Source: Falciphora oryzae (lineage: Eukaryota > Ascomycota > Sordariomycetes > Magnaporthales > Magnaporthaceae). Taken from it: 64,000 bases of DNA. Every line of letters starts with the position of its first letter. Position 1 is the first letter of the stretch. Made by a program: the position numbers and the translations under genes. The notes beneath the pieces are model-generated. The model was not told the origin of the DNA. It worked only from the letters and a program-made list of their open reading frames with translations, and searched no databases. Location: assembly GCA_000733355.1 (NCBI GenBank), contig JNVV01000025.1:192087-256086 (forward strand), read 5' to 3'. Shown here one piece after another: positions 29,651 through 40,590 of the stretch.

Positions 29651-31429
29651 TTACTTCTCGGCATCAGGACAACCCTGGTCCTGCGGCCACTCGGCCTTGT
29701 ACGTCCCAGGCAAGCAGCTGCCAACCGACGGCCCGAGCGGCGTCACCCCGTATTCGACCGGCAGCTTAAGATACGTCAGCACGTCCCTGGTCCCCGCCGG
29801 CCCGCCCAGGTCGCTCGGGATGCCGGCAAAGTACGCGGGGCGGAACAGCCGCGGCACGGCGGCCTGGAGCGAGCCCAGGACCTTTGGCAGCAGCGCCGCC
29901 ATGTCGTCGTAGTGCCGCGGCTGGAAGGCCGGGTGTAGCCCCCGCAGCCCGCGCTGGACTTCAGGGTCGAGGGCTCCCTGCGCGAGCAGGAAGCGGTTAA
30001 ACTGATTCAGCGAGATGTCGACCGTGTAGCTGCCGCCCTCGGTCGCGCGCTTGTCGATAGCCGTCAGGATGCCGATCAGGCCGACAAGGCCCGTCCTAGT
30101 TGAGAGATAAGGTCAGACACGCATGAAAGCCAGGATCAAGGACAGAGAGACTTACTGGTAATCCGAGTTGGGCAGCGGCGGCACAACGGGCTCGTCGAGC
30201 CCCAGGAACTCGCCCATCATCCAGCTCACACCTGTCACGCAGTCCGAGATCTGCTGCCAGCCCGACCTGGCCGCCCACGGCCCGGACCAGCCGTAGCAGT
30301 TCTCGCGCACCACCACCATCCCCTTGCCCCTCCGGCGCGCCACCGCGTGTAGGTACGCCGCCCCGAACCCCAGGCGGTCCAGGGCTCCCGGCCTGTAGCC
30401 GTCGAGGACGACGTCGGCGTCCTCGACCAGGCGCCTCAGGGCGGCGCGCCCTTCGTCGCTTTTGAGGTTCAGCGACACGTCCCGCTTGCCGAGGTTGCCG
30501 TCGAGCAGGATGGCGCCCATGTCGGGCTGGCCGGCGTGCGAGACGCGGATCACGGTCGCGCCGAAGAAGGCCGCGAGTCGGGCCACGGTGGGCGCGGCGA
30601 TGACGCGCGAGATGTCGAGCATCTTGATGCCCTCGAGGGGCCTGCGCCTGTCGTCGCCGCTGCTGACGACTGGATAGGGAACAGCTGGAAGGGAGTTCTT
30701 GGCCGCATCGTCATGGCGACTGATGATGTACAGCCCGTCCGCTGCCGTGGCCTTGCCCTGCTCCGTGGCATCAAACTCGTCCCGCGTAAGGCACATGGTC
30801 CCCGCCTGGCGCCAGTGCTCGTTGGCCTCGACGTCGAGCCACTCGGCGTCGTGCTGCCGGACCCTGTCGATGTAGGCGGCCACTGCCTCCTCCTGGGTCG
30901 CGACGTCAGGGTTGTCGCGGGGCAGGCCCAGCATGGCGAGCGAGCGGTCCGCGTCCATGCTCCCATGCAGGTGGAACCAGCGGCCGTCCCTGGTAGGATA
31001 GATGTTGGTGCTGAAGCGGCGCCACGTGTCGCTCATGCGCCCGAGGTCGTAGCGCCGCCAGACCTGCGCCACCGCCGGGTCGGCGAGCGGCTTCCCGTTC
31101 ACGCGGGCGAGGATGGCGGACGCGAGGAAGAGCGCGGCCACGTCGGTGTTGACCGTGACGTCCTGCTCCGCGACCCCGAAGCGGTCGCGCGCGATAGCGC
31201 TGCCCAGAGTCCCGGCGAGCGCCCACAGCGCGGCACTGGTCTCGGCGAACTTGAGCGGCACGGGGAGGTAGGGGGTGTCTACGGTGTCGGGCGCATCGAA
31301 TGAGGTCCTCTCGGCCAGCTCGACGGCCTTGGCGGGCAGCTGCAGGCGCGCATCCTTGAGGAGGACATGGCGGAATATGCGGTCTGCCTCCTGGCGGACC
31401 GAGTAGGCTTTGGGTATATCCGTTGACAT
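29651..31429 (-). CDS. CaiB/BaiF (family III) CoA-transferase, two exons
   Basis: Exon 1 is complement(30156-31429) and exon 2 is complement(29651-30095), a 59-nt intron with gtaagt and ctag ends in phase 2. The product is 572 residues. Family III landmarks include PLEGIKMLDISRVIAAPTVAR, FFGATVIRV, LNLKSDEGRAALRRLVEDADVVLDGYRPGALDRLG split over the middle third, and later ENCYGWSGPWAARSGWQQI and TGLVGLIGILTAI. These enzymes move CoA between organic acids through an Asp-CoA intermediate; the DGYRPGALDRLGF block contains the expected Asp region. It is soluble with no targeting peptide. It is divergent from the AtuA-like gene with 385 bp between start codons, suggesting co-regulation in breakdown or activation of an organic acid. 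Substrate unknown. Confidence 0.88.
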
Positions 31430-31814
31430 GTTGATAAGGGGTAAGTATCAGGCCCAGCCAGAAGCGCAGAGTTGGGTTTTCCTGGGGAGGATGAGAGGGG
31501 CAATTAAGTTCGGTGCGAATGACGACTCTCCACCCGATTTCCTCAGGACTGGCGGCCGAGTCTTCCATCGGATTTGGGTGCGGGGCGCGTCGAGATGCCT
31601 CGGCTCAACACCGCACTCATTACCCCGATTCTGGGACGGAACCTAAACGGGAGCGAGGCACGGGCACTCGAGGTGCTTGTTTTCACACCTAAAGATTAAA
31701 GGTAAAATCTGTATTTAATTCCACATGTGCAATGACTAGACAGTGTTTCACAGGCCTTCCGTTCCTACATCTCCAACATTGGCGGCATCTACAGGCTGCC
31801 AAAACGTGACAGCA
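31430..31814. promoter_or_regulatory. Shared divergent promoter region of the CoA-transferase and AtuA-like genes
   Basis: 385 bp separate the two start codons. No frame of interest lies inside. The compact head-to-head layout implies a bidirectional promoter; individual regulator sites cannot be assigned by eye. Confidence 0.5.
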
Positions 31815-34082
31815 ATGTCAAGCCCACCACGCCCACGCCGCCCCGTCAGGATCGCCAACGTCAGCGGCGCCACCGGCGATGGGCCCCTGGCCCTGCACCG
31901 GGTGGTGAGGGAGGGCCCCGTCGATGTCGTGACGGCCGACTACCTCGCCGAGGCCAACCTGGGTAAGCCGTCCGGCCGTTAGGCCTAGCCAAGAGGCATT
32001 ATTAACTGCTTCCCGAGAAAAAGCCTGGCTCGCACTGGAAAAGAAAAACGACTCGTCCAAGGGCTACGAGCCGGGCTTCCTGCACCAGCTGGACCGCGAG
32101 ACAGCCCACCTCATCGCCGCCAGGGGCATCAAGGTGGTGCACAACGGCGGCGCCCTCAACCCGGCCGCCCTGGCCGCCAAAGTTAGAGAACTGCTCCAGT
32201 CCTACGGTGTTCAGGGCCTCAAGGTCGCACATGTGCAGGGCGACGACGTCATGGGCGTCCTGGGGGATGGGCGGCTCAGCGACGCGCCCCATCTCGACAT
32301 CCAGGGTCGACATCTGTCACATCTAGACAAGCCCGTGCTGAGCGCGAACGCGTACGTCGGCATGGGCGGCATCGTGGCGGCGCTGGAAATGGGCGCCGAC
32401 ATCGTCGTCTGCGGCCGGTGCTGCGATGCCAGCCCTGTGATGGGCGCCGCGGCGTGGTGGCACGGGTGGGCCGAGGACGAGTATGACCGGCTGGCAGGGG
32501 CTCTTATTGCCGGGCGTAAGTTAACGTGGTAACAACCCGGAGAGGCCGGAACGGTTTCTGACGTGCTTGGACGGCCATCGACAGACTGCATCGAGTGCGG
32601 CTGCTACGCCACCGGCGGCAACTTTTCCGGCTTCAAGTCGATCCCCCAGAACTGGGCCCAGGGCTTCCCCGTCGCTGAGATCGCCGCCGACGGCACCGTC
32701 GACATCGCGCTCCAGGAGGGCTCCCCTCGCGGCCTGGTCAGCACCGACACCGTCACCGCCCAGCTGGTCTACGAGATCCAGGGGCCCTTTTATCTCAACC
32801 CGGACGTTGTGGCCGATATCCGGAACGTCAGCATTAAACCCAATGGGAAGAACAGGTAAGACTTGACACTGGAAGCATCCCATCCACACGACAGCTGCCC
32901 AAAACTCACAGCTCCATCCCCCAGAGTCGCCGTCTCAGGCATAACAGGCATCCCGCCGCCGCCAACCACCAAGCTCGCCGTCTGCACCGAGGCCGGCTTC
33001 CAGGTCGAGTACTACTTCTTCGCGACGGGGCTCGACGTGCCCGCCAAGGTGGCGCACCTGCGCGCCACGCTGGACTCGCCCGACGTGATCCCCAACCGGG
33101 GCGACTACGCCGTCCTGCGCGTCGACCAGTACGGCGTCGCGCAGCCCGACGCGCCCTCGCAGGCCCTCGCCACCGCCACGCTGCGCGTCTTCGCGCAGGC
33201 CGACAGAGCCGAGACGCTGGCGACCCTGGGCCGGGCCATGGGAGGTTTCTGCGTCCTGGGCGGGTACTGCGGGCTGCACATGTGCATGGACTTTCGGCTG
33301 GTGAGTCTACTCGTTCCTACGAACGTCTATTTCCCACACATTTCCCGTCAACCTTCTAACCTCCATATCCATATCAGCTCACCCCAAGGCCCTTCGCCAG
33401 CTACGAACCCTTCCTGATACGCTACGCCGACGTCTCTCTCTCAGCCCACCTCGACGCCGCGGCCACCACCACCGTCCACGCTCCAAAGAGGACGCAGCCC
33501 TTCGCCGGCCAGGTTCCGGATGACGAACAAGCCGCCACCGGTGGCGATTACGGGCCGACCGCCCGCGCACCGCTAGGGACGCGAGTCCATGCTCGATCAG
33601 GCGACAAAGGCTCCAACGCCAACGTCGGGTTCTGGGTCGCGGGCGACGACGAGCACGCCTGGCTGCGCTCGTACCTGACCGTCGACCGCCTGCGCCTGCT
33701 CCTGGGCGACGAGGCGCGACGCGATGGCGGCGGCGGCGAGCGGTACGAGATTGAGAGGTTCGAGATGCCGCGCATCCGGTGCGTGCACTTCCTGGTCAGG
33801 GGCGTGCTCGACGGCGGCGTCAGCTCCACGTGGAGGCTGGACGGGCTGGCCAAGAGTTTTGGCGAGTTTTTGAGTGAGTTTCGTTCTCTTTTGACCCGTG
33901 CGTCATAATCACGGCTAACTTCTCTTTCCTCTCGCGCGCCAGGGGCCAGGCATGTGGACATGCCCAAGAAATTTCTGGAAAGGGGCGAGATATCAAGCGA
34001 ATTTGCCCATGATCAACCTGACAAGAATGCCAGTATCACTTCACATTTGCAGCACAGGCTCTTGCCAAAGGATCCATTGTAA
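31815..34082 (+). CDS. AtuA-family protein (acyclic terpene utilisation type), six exons
   Basis: Exons: 31815-31962, 32018-32515, 32585-32855, 32925-33300, 33378-33873 and 33943-34082. These total 1,929 nt with consistent phases, coding 642 residues. The first two thirds match the AtuA N-terminal domain (formerly DUF1446): RIANVSGATGDGPLAL, DYLAEANLEKAW, VVHNGGALNPAALA, VLSANAYVGMGGIVAAL, GADIVVCGRCCDAS, IECGCYATGGNFSGF and LVSTDTVTAQLVYEIQG. The last third has the separate ferredoxin-fold-like AtuA C-terminal domain (ARSGDKGSNANVGFWV and FLVRGVLDGG). In Pseudomonas, AtuA is needed for growth on acyclic terpenes; the reaction is not firmly defined. In fungi it commonly sits next to CoA-metabolising genes. 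Here it is head to head with a CoA-transferase, so a role in the same acyl-CoA pathway is inferred. Confidence 0.88.
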
Positions 34083-34734
34083 AAGCAAACCATTGGCAAG
34101 GCGGGAGGGAAGTACCGGGCAGCCACAAAAAAAAGGCGGTTGCAAGGGAAGTACTTACCGGGGGTCAAGATTGCCCAATAAACGAAACATGGAAACTGCC
34201 AGAGAACACAAAGTGACAAAGAAAGGGTGAGCCAAGACTAAATGCAAACGATTAAGTTCTCAGGTGTCGGGCGGAAATGTGCTTCTCCAACATGTGACAA
34301 CACGAAGGCGCTCCAAACGCCTCGGCCTACNNNNNNNNNNNNNNNNNNNNNNNNNNNNNNNNNNNNNNNNNNNNNNNNNNNNNNNNNNNNNNNNNNNNNN
34401 NNNNNNNNNNNNNNNNNNNNNNNNNNNNNNNNNNNNNNNNNNNNNNNNNNNNNNNNNNNNNNNNNNNNNNNNNNNNNNNNNNNNNNNNNNNNNNNNNNNN
34501 NNNNNNNNNNNNNNNNNNNNNNNNNNNNNNNNNNNNNNNNNNNNNNCACCAAAGTAAATTCCCGTCGACGCCATCATCGACCACCACACAAGCATGTTTC
34601 CTTCACTGTAGGGCGGGGCGGGCGGCCTCCCGCCCCAAGAAGAAGCCATACCCCAAGAATCGACACCCGGAGAAGAAACGACACCCCGACCAAGCAGCGG
34701 ACGAGACACCGGCGGCAGCAGACCCAGGCGCGAA
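34083..34734. other. Intergenic region containing an assembly gap
   Basis: The known parts show no gene. The gap is listed separately; an upstream exon of the 34735 gene could be hidden in it. Confidence 0.4.
34331..34546. other. Assembly gap (216 N)
   Basis: A run of N between the AtuA-like gene and the FAR1-like gene. Confidence 0.99.
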
Positions 34735-35271
34735 ATGACACTCCCAGAAGACCCGATCCAGCACCACCCGCCCATGGCGGCGAACGTGGGCGGCGCGTAC
34801 GCCCCCGTGACCTTCACCTCGCGGGACGCGCTCTTCGCCGCGGTGCGGGACGCCGCCTTCGCGCAGGGCTTCGACGTGCAGGTCGCCCGCCCGGCGATCC
34901 CGGTCGCGCTACTGGCCCCGTACGAGCAGCAGCGACTGCTATCCGCCTCCGCCAGGCGCGTCGAGGTCGTCTGCCAATCCGCGCCGACGTCATGCCCGTT
35001 CCACGCGGTCGGGACCGTGCCGGCCCGGGACCCGCTGGGGGGCAACGGCAACGGCAACAACGGCGGCAGCCGCTGGCTGGTCCGCGTCGTCAACGGCGCC
35101 CACAACCACGCCCCGCCGAGGGACCTGATCGACGACCCCCGGTTCCGCCACTGGTTCCGCCACCGCCGCCAGGGAGGCGCCTACGAGCTCGAGCGCCTCG
35201 TCATGACCGCCCGCATGGCCGCCGTGCCGCAGATGGCCGCCGCGGCGCCGCGGATGGCCTTCCTGGGCTAG
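34735..35271 (+). CDS. FAR1-like DNA-binding domain protein, 178 aa
   Basis: A single frame of 178 residues. Residues about 25-130 have the order typical of the FAR1/WRKY-GCM1 zinc fold: FTSRDALFAAVRDAAFAQGF, then RRVEVVCQSAPTSCPFHA, then SRWLVRVVNGAHNHAPP. The candidate zinc ligands are the two Cys and the H-N-H. This fold is best known from MULE-type transposases and proteins derived from them. No transposase catalytic domain follows; the stop at 35269 comes soon after, and no long frame continues. It could be a domesticated DNA-binding fragment or a transcription factor for the neighbouring metabolic genes, but that is inference. An assembly gap 188 bp upstream leaves the 5' end uncertain. 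A Gly/Asn-rich loop (GNGNGNNGGS) interrupts the fold. Confidence 0.55.
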   Translation: MTLPEDPIQHHPPMAANVGGAYAPVTFTSRDALFAAVRDAAFAQGFDVQVARPAIPVALLAPYEQQRLLSASARRVEVVCQSAPTSCPFHAVGTVPARDPLGGNGNGNNGGSRWLVRVVNGAHNHAPPRDLIDDPRFRHWFRHRRQGGAYELERLVMTARMAAVPQMAAAAPRMAFLG

Positions 35272-35743
35272 CGGCCGGGGCCGGGGCCGGAGGAGAGGCA
35301 ACAGCAGCGCCAGTTGGCAGCGCTGCAGACACAGGAGAGCCGCCGCCACAGCAACTGGTAGGTAAGGAGGGCGTGGATGACAAGGGCGAAGATGAAGCGC
35401 TTTCTTCGGCCGCGGATTTCTTGCGAGTTTTACGCAAGCGGTGAGGGCTACAAGAGATGAGGATTGTTCACAGCCAGGATGATTGTTGCTCGCCGTCGCA
35501 CGGCGATAACAGATCAGATAAAGACAATATGCTGCTGCTCGTGTTCGAGCCGTAGCGGATGTTTCTGAGGACATGATGGAGGTGTCAGTGTATTCGTTGA
35601 TTCGTGGCTAGTGTAGCTGTGTACGGATATATCGACTCGTGCATTGCTGCACCATCCAACCCTGAAAATAAAACAAACAAAACTCTACGGCCGTCATGAC
35701 AGGCCTCTTTCCCGCTCTATATATCATGGTACCCTCCTCCTAG
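35272..35743. other. Intergenic region between convergent genes
   Basis: 3' flanks of the FAR1-like gene and the P450 gene. A GC-rich region precedes AT-rich sequence suited to transcript ends. No gene. Confidence 0.4.
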
Positions 35744-37651
35744 CTATGACGAAGCGACGACGGCAGCGCCTTCATCCGGACGAACGAGCTCCCTGCGGTG
35801 GAACTTGGTCCTAAAGTTGTTCTGCTTGACGAACCATGAGTTCACGAGTTCCCACTCCCGCGTCGGGTCGTGGAACTCAATCTGCAAGCAAAAAAAGGAG
35901 TGATTAGCAGGGAGAAAGCTGAGAACATAACCCGTGGAAGAAAAAGCTCACCTCAAACCTCCTCAGCAGGCTCGGCACGACCTTGTAGATCTCAAGCAGG
36001 CTGATGTTCTTGCCAATGCACGTCCGCGACCCCATGCCGAACTGCAGCATCATGCCGCCCATCTCCTTGATCCGCCGCTCCTCGGCCGCCCGCGCCGCAG
36101 CCGCCGCCTCCTCACCACCGCCGGCGGCGCCGGCGGCCTGCACCTTGTCCTCGTCGACGAGCCACCGCTCGGGCCGGTACCGCTCGACGTCGTCGCCAAA
36201 GATATCCCTGTTCTGGTGCACCACCCAGGCCGACACGCCCACGACCGTCCCACCGGCCACATGCCGGCCCGCAATCTCACAGCCGCCAGGGGGAACAATA
36301 CGCTCCATGGGCAAGCCCGCGGCCGGGTGGACACGGAACGCCTCCTTGACGCATGCGTCTAGGTAGGGCAGACGCTGGGCCTCGTGCCAGGTGACAAGGC
36401 CCGTGTCGTAGTCGCTGAACATGCCAGCCCGAGCCGCCTCGTCAAGCTCGGCGCGGAGGCGGGCCATGGCTTGGGGATTTCGCAAGAGATAGTAAAAGAC
36501 GGCGCTGAGGGTAATAGCGGTGGTCTCGGAGCCCGCGAATGCCATGGAGACCGCCATGGTTTGGACCAGTGTGTCGGTCATGAACTCCGGGCGGGCTTCT
36601 TGCGCCGCCAGGAACTTGGACAGCAGATCAGGCGACCTCACGCCCGAGCCTTCGGTAGTCGAACTCAAGTCCAGGCTCTTCTTTTCAGACGGAGCCTCGA
36701 ACTTGCGGTCCGCTGTGTTACCACCGTTCATAGTGGTCAGCAGCGTCGGAACGCGCTCGGCCATGCGTTCGCGCGCAAACCGGGCTACGGGGAAGGTTGC
36801 GTCGATAAGCCCCCACTGAGACAGCTTCAGGTAGATCGGGTTCTTGAGGAATAGCAGGTCCAGCCAGGGGATCTGCCCAACCGGCGCGACGTAGTTAAAC
36901 AGCCAGCTCAAGGAGCCGATAATGCCGTCGATATCCTCGTTCTTCTCGACGAAGCCGTGGCGCTTGCTGTATGTAATCTCGCCAATGACGTCAAAGGCGT
37001 AGAACTGCATCCATCGGCCCATGTCGCAGCCATCGTCGTTTCCAGCCCAGAGATTCTCAGTTTGACGCAGGAAGAGCTTCGTGGTGTTGTCGACGAAGGG
37101 CTCGTACTGCACCAGAGCCGACATGGCGAAAGCTCCGTTGACGCAACGCCGGAACTGTGCGTGGAAGTCGTTGTCGGTCGTGCTGAAGAGCGATGGCAGC
37201 CTGTGGCCTTTGGCGACGGACTGTTGGACAATGTAGAAATCGGACTAGAGTGAGAGGATCACGCAGAGTGTTAGCAGTCAGCAAGGGACAGGTTCTGAGT
37301 TTTTACGACCTTGAGGGCTCAGCGAAAACTAACCTTGACAAAGCCCTTGTTCAGACCATATATCGTCTTGAGCGCCTTGGGGTCCGAGAAGGACAGCGTA
37401 TTGGGCCCGAGTCGCACGACGTCGCCGTACTTGGCGTGGAGCCTTCGGTGCGTGACCTCGGGCCGCCGGCCATAGACATCCCAGAAACGCCAGAAGTCGG
37501 TGGAAGAGGCCAAGAAGGGGCCTGGGTATTTGTTGAGACCATTGTGGTACCGATTCCTAACAAGCCACGCCGCCAGGAGAACGACGCCAACGCTAAGCCA
37601 GTGTTGCCCCAAGAACTGGAGTAGCGCTTCTGTGACGCCACCGCCTTGCAT
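35744..37651 (-). CDS. Cytochrome P450 monooxygenase (pisatin-demethylase-like), three exons
   Basis: Exons on the complement: 37334-37651, 35952-37244 and 35744-35881. Introns are 89 and 70 nt, GT-AG, phase 0. The product is 582 residues. An N-terminal membrane anchor (WLSVGVVLLAAWLV) is followed by a Pro-rich hinge (KYPGPFLAS). Landmarks: I-helix AFAGSETTA, K-helix E-x-x-R in KEAFRVHP, PERF-region RYRPERWL and heme-binding FGMGSRTCIG with the Cys thiolate ligand. The sequence style (SDPKALKTIYG, LLRRFEVIEFHDPTREWE) matches fungal pisatin-demethylase-type P450s, ER-bound enzymes that hydroxylate small molecules using a reductase partner. An Ala/Gly/Glu-rich insertion of about 30 residues lies just before the heme loop. 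It is near the CoA-transferase/AtuA pair, so a shared pathway is possible. Confidence 0.88.
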
Positions 37652-40590
37652 AGTGTTGTATGAACTAGTTTGCGTGTGTTCGTTATGGGATTGCGGCGTG
37701 AGCTGTTATTGGTGTGAACGAGTCGCCAGACTGGCTACTCTTCGCCGGAGCCTTTGAATGGTCTTTTGGTTCCTTGTTCAGCCTCTCATATAGAGAAGGA
37801 GGTATCGTAGAAACTCAAAGGACCAGCAGCTGGGAGTTGTCTGCCGAAAAACGGTTGGCGTTCTTCAAGCCGGATGTGGAAAAAAGACGACGAGATGCCA
37901 AGAAAGAGACAGCCCAAGTTCCGCCACAAAGCCTGTTGAGAGACTTGGGGTGCTGGCGTTGAGGTTTATCAACGAACGAACAAGACAAGGTGATGCGGCT
38001 GTATCAAAGGGTAGGGGGCTTCATATAAGTGCTCCGTCCCCATCCCAAGACGGCGGGATTACCAGGCGTGCGTCGTGGTGGTGGGCACGCAAATCCCTTG
38101 CCGATCGTGGCTGGCCGTCCCAGCCAAGACGCGGCCGACCCCAGCAAGCAGTCCCTCGGCAAAACAAACGATGACGGCGAGCGGGATAAGAGCGAGGGGG
38201 GGAAAGGGGCTAGTTTCTGTGGATCATGCCTGGAGAAGGAGGAACCTCACCAGGTGGCCCCCCAGTGGGAAGGGTGGGAACCAGCCCCAAGACCTGTCCC
38301 CTGGAGGGTATGATGATGTTGGGGAAGGTGGAGGCGGAGGCGGAGGAAAGCTGAGGGCTCGGCAGGTGAGATCAAATGGATGATGAGGATGGAGGGCGGG
38401 CCAAGGGGTGGTGGAGTGGAGGCGATTGGACCAGATGGCGGCACATTATCTGTGGCCCCGGTTGCGCGCTCTACAGGATGGCCATGTCATAGACCTGCCC
38501 CAATGCCGGGGGTGCACGTTTTCGCGGTGGACTATGAATAGACGGCTTTTCTCGCCCTGCTACGGGCTGCCCGCAGCCCGGCAGATGGAGAAGGAACAGA
38601 GGGAGAAACAGGAAAAAACCGATAGGCGATATCCAGGGAAGCGCAGCGCATGGACGTCGGCCGGCGCAAAAAAAGAAATGGCCAGCTCCGAGCCGCCGAC
38701 CGCGCCGAGCTGGTGCTGCAGGTGACAAGGCAAAAGATTAAATGCGACCAAAAGACATTAACCTTCAGCCGCCCGAGCGACAGACCAGAACGCTGGGATT
38801 GGGCGAGGGGAAGGCTCGCCGACGTCGGGGATCCCGGGCGGCCGACGACAGCCAGCTATGGAGAAAACATCTGCCGTGCTCTTTCGTGGTGCGAAAGACA
38901 GGGTGGGGAATCCCTCTTTTTGTCGAACGCCGTCAGAAACGACCTTGGTGATATCCTGCACGCGGTTGGGGCTGGGTTTCGCAGGCAGCTGGGCTTCAAC
39001 TTGCAGGACGTCGGCAAGTGATGGAAGGCTTGCCGAAGCTGCTCACGAAAGAAGGAAGGCAAGGAACCCCACCGGGGCTAGGGTGCGCCTGTTCATTGTG
39101 GGGAGGGGCGAAGCTTGTCGGATTTCGGCAGATGCGCCGTCCAATGGGCGGCCGCCTATGCAGCGCTCCTTCCCCCAAGATGGAACACAGCAGAGAACTG
39201 GGCAGCGCCTGCCTCAGCCTGTGGAGAAGTCGATATCAAAGCGTGACCCCAGTTCAAGGCGGCCGGCGGGTCGGTTTCCCGGCGCAGCCGCGGTCAGTTC
39301 GGCTGCACGCTTTCTATCTTGCCGACGATGGAGATCTCGGTCCAGGACGACGAGTTTGTGTTATCTTTGCACCCTTTGAACTAAGTAGGTAGGTACAGAG
39401 TACAGCTCATCCGCGGGACATCATCCAAAAATAATCTATTTCGTATCCCAACAACGTTCCCGTCTCGCCCTGCCGACAGGCATCTGGTCCGGCATTGGTG
39501 GGAAAACCACACAAAAATAAAAATAAATAGACAGCCCGATGAAACGAAGTTCAGGTCAACAAGGGCATTGGATTGATTGATTACGCCAAGCCAGATGTTG
39601 TTGTAATCCCGACAGGTCAATCCCTGGACCCGACGCTTCTTTCGTCTTGACAAAATCAAATACCTCCCGAGCAAGGAGTGCGTGTGCCCATGTCCACGTG
39701 GTGCAGCTGTGACGTCCACTACCGGACCTCCTATCGCGCGCCCAGCCGCCCCCAGCATTAGATGGGCGGGTAGACACTAGAAGAGTCGAGCCAAAGGCGG
39801 CGGCCAACAAAAGCCGGAATGACATCAACCCCGGCATCTCATCGCCCCCATCATCATTGACAAAGAGTTGTCAGCCAAGGAGCAGTGAGGCTCGGCTGCC
39901 CAACGACCCCTATTGTACGCACCGTAGCCGTAGCCGTACATAGTACGTACCCAGACGGTCTTGGTTCACCTCAGCGATTCGGCCATCAGCACCAGCCAAG
40001 TGTCGATCGGGGCCGAGATTCATAGCCTCGAGTCGTCCAAACCCAGTCACCCTTGCTTGCCTGCCCAAAAAAAGAACAGAATGAAACACGACGTATGCGG
40101 CAGACCTTCTAGAAACATGCCGAGGGAAAAATAAAACCCAAAATCGCTCCCGAACTTGCGCGTCTATCTCGGTATTTGCTCTGCCGACTTGCTGCTGTGT
40201 TATTACAGGATTTAATCCTACAGCAGCAACAATACTCCCTCCTTTTCCTTTTCCTTTTTCCTTTCCCCCGTCTCCGAGCCTCTTTTCCCTCCGCAACGTT
40301 CTGGGCGACGCCACCTCCCTAGGCGCCAGTGCTTGCAAAAAGATCAAGGGAAGTGATTACTAACGGTGGTTAGTTTGGATACATTAATTTGTACCGCATT
40401 TTATACTACAGATTATGTACCCTTCCTTTGCCGGGCAGTCCCTTGTTTTTGGAGGGGCTCGGCAACCAGTTCGGGTTTATACAACCTTTATAATCCCTGT
40501 TGTGGGGTGTAGGACGCTGGAATATGTAATATCGAATGAAAAATAATAATGAAACAAGTAAGGACGGTTCGCTGCAGACAGAATCAGCCC
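37652..40590. other. 2.9-kb region without recognised genes
   Basis: The first few hundred bases hold the promoter of the P450 gene. Beyond that the only features are short low-complexity tracts: a gga/ggc run at about 38328-38348 and a polypyrimidine stretch at about 40230-40270. All frames are short, with no domain-like content. Confidence 0.4.

Noticed and set aside
30536..31303. 255-residue plus-strand frame
   Set aside because: Antisense to the CoA-transferase; no domain content.
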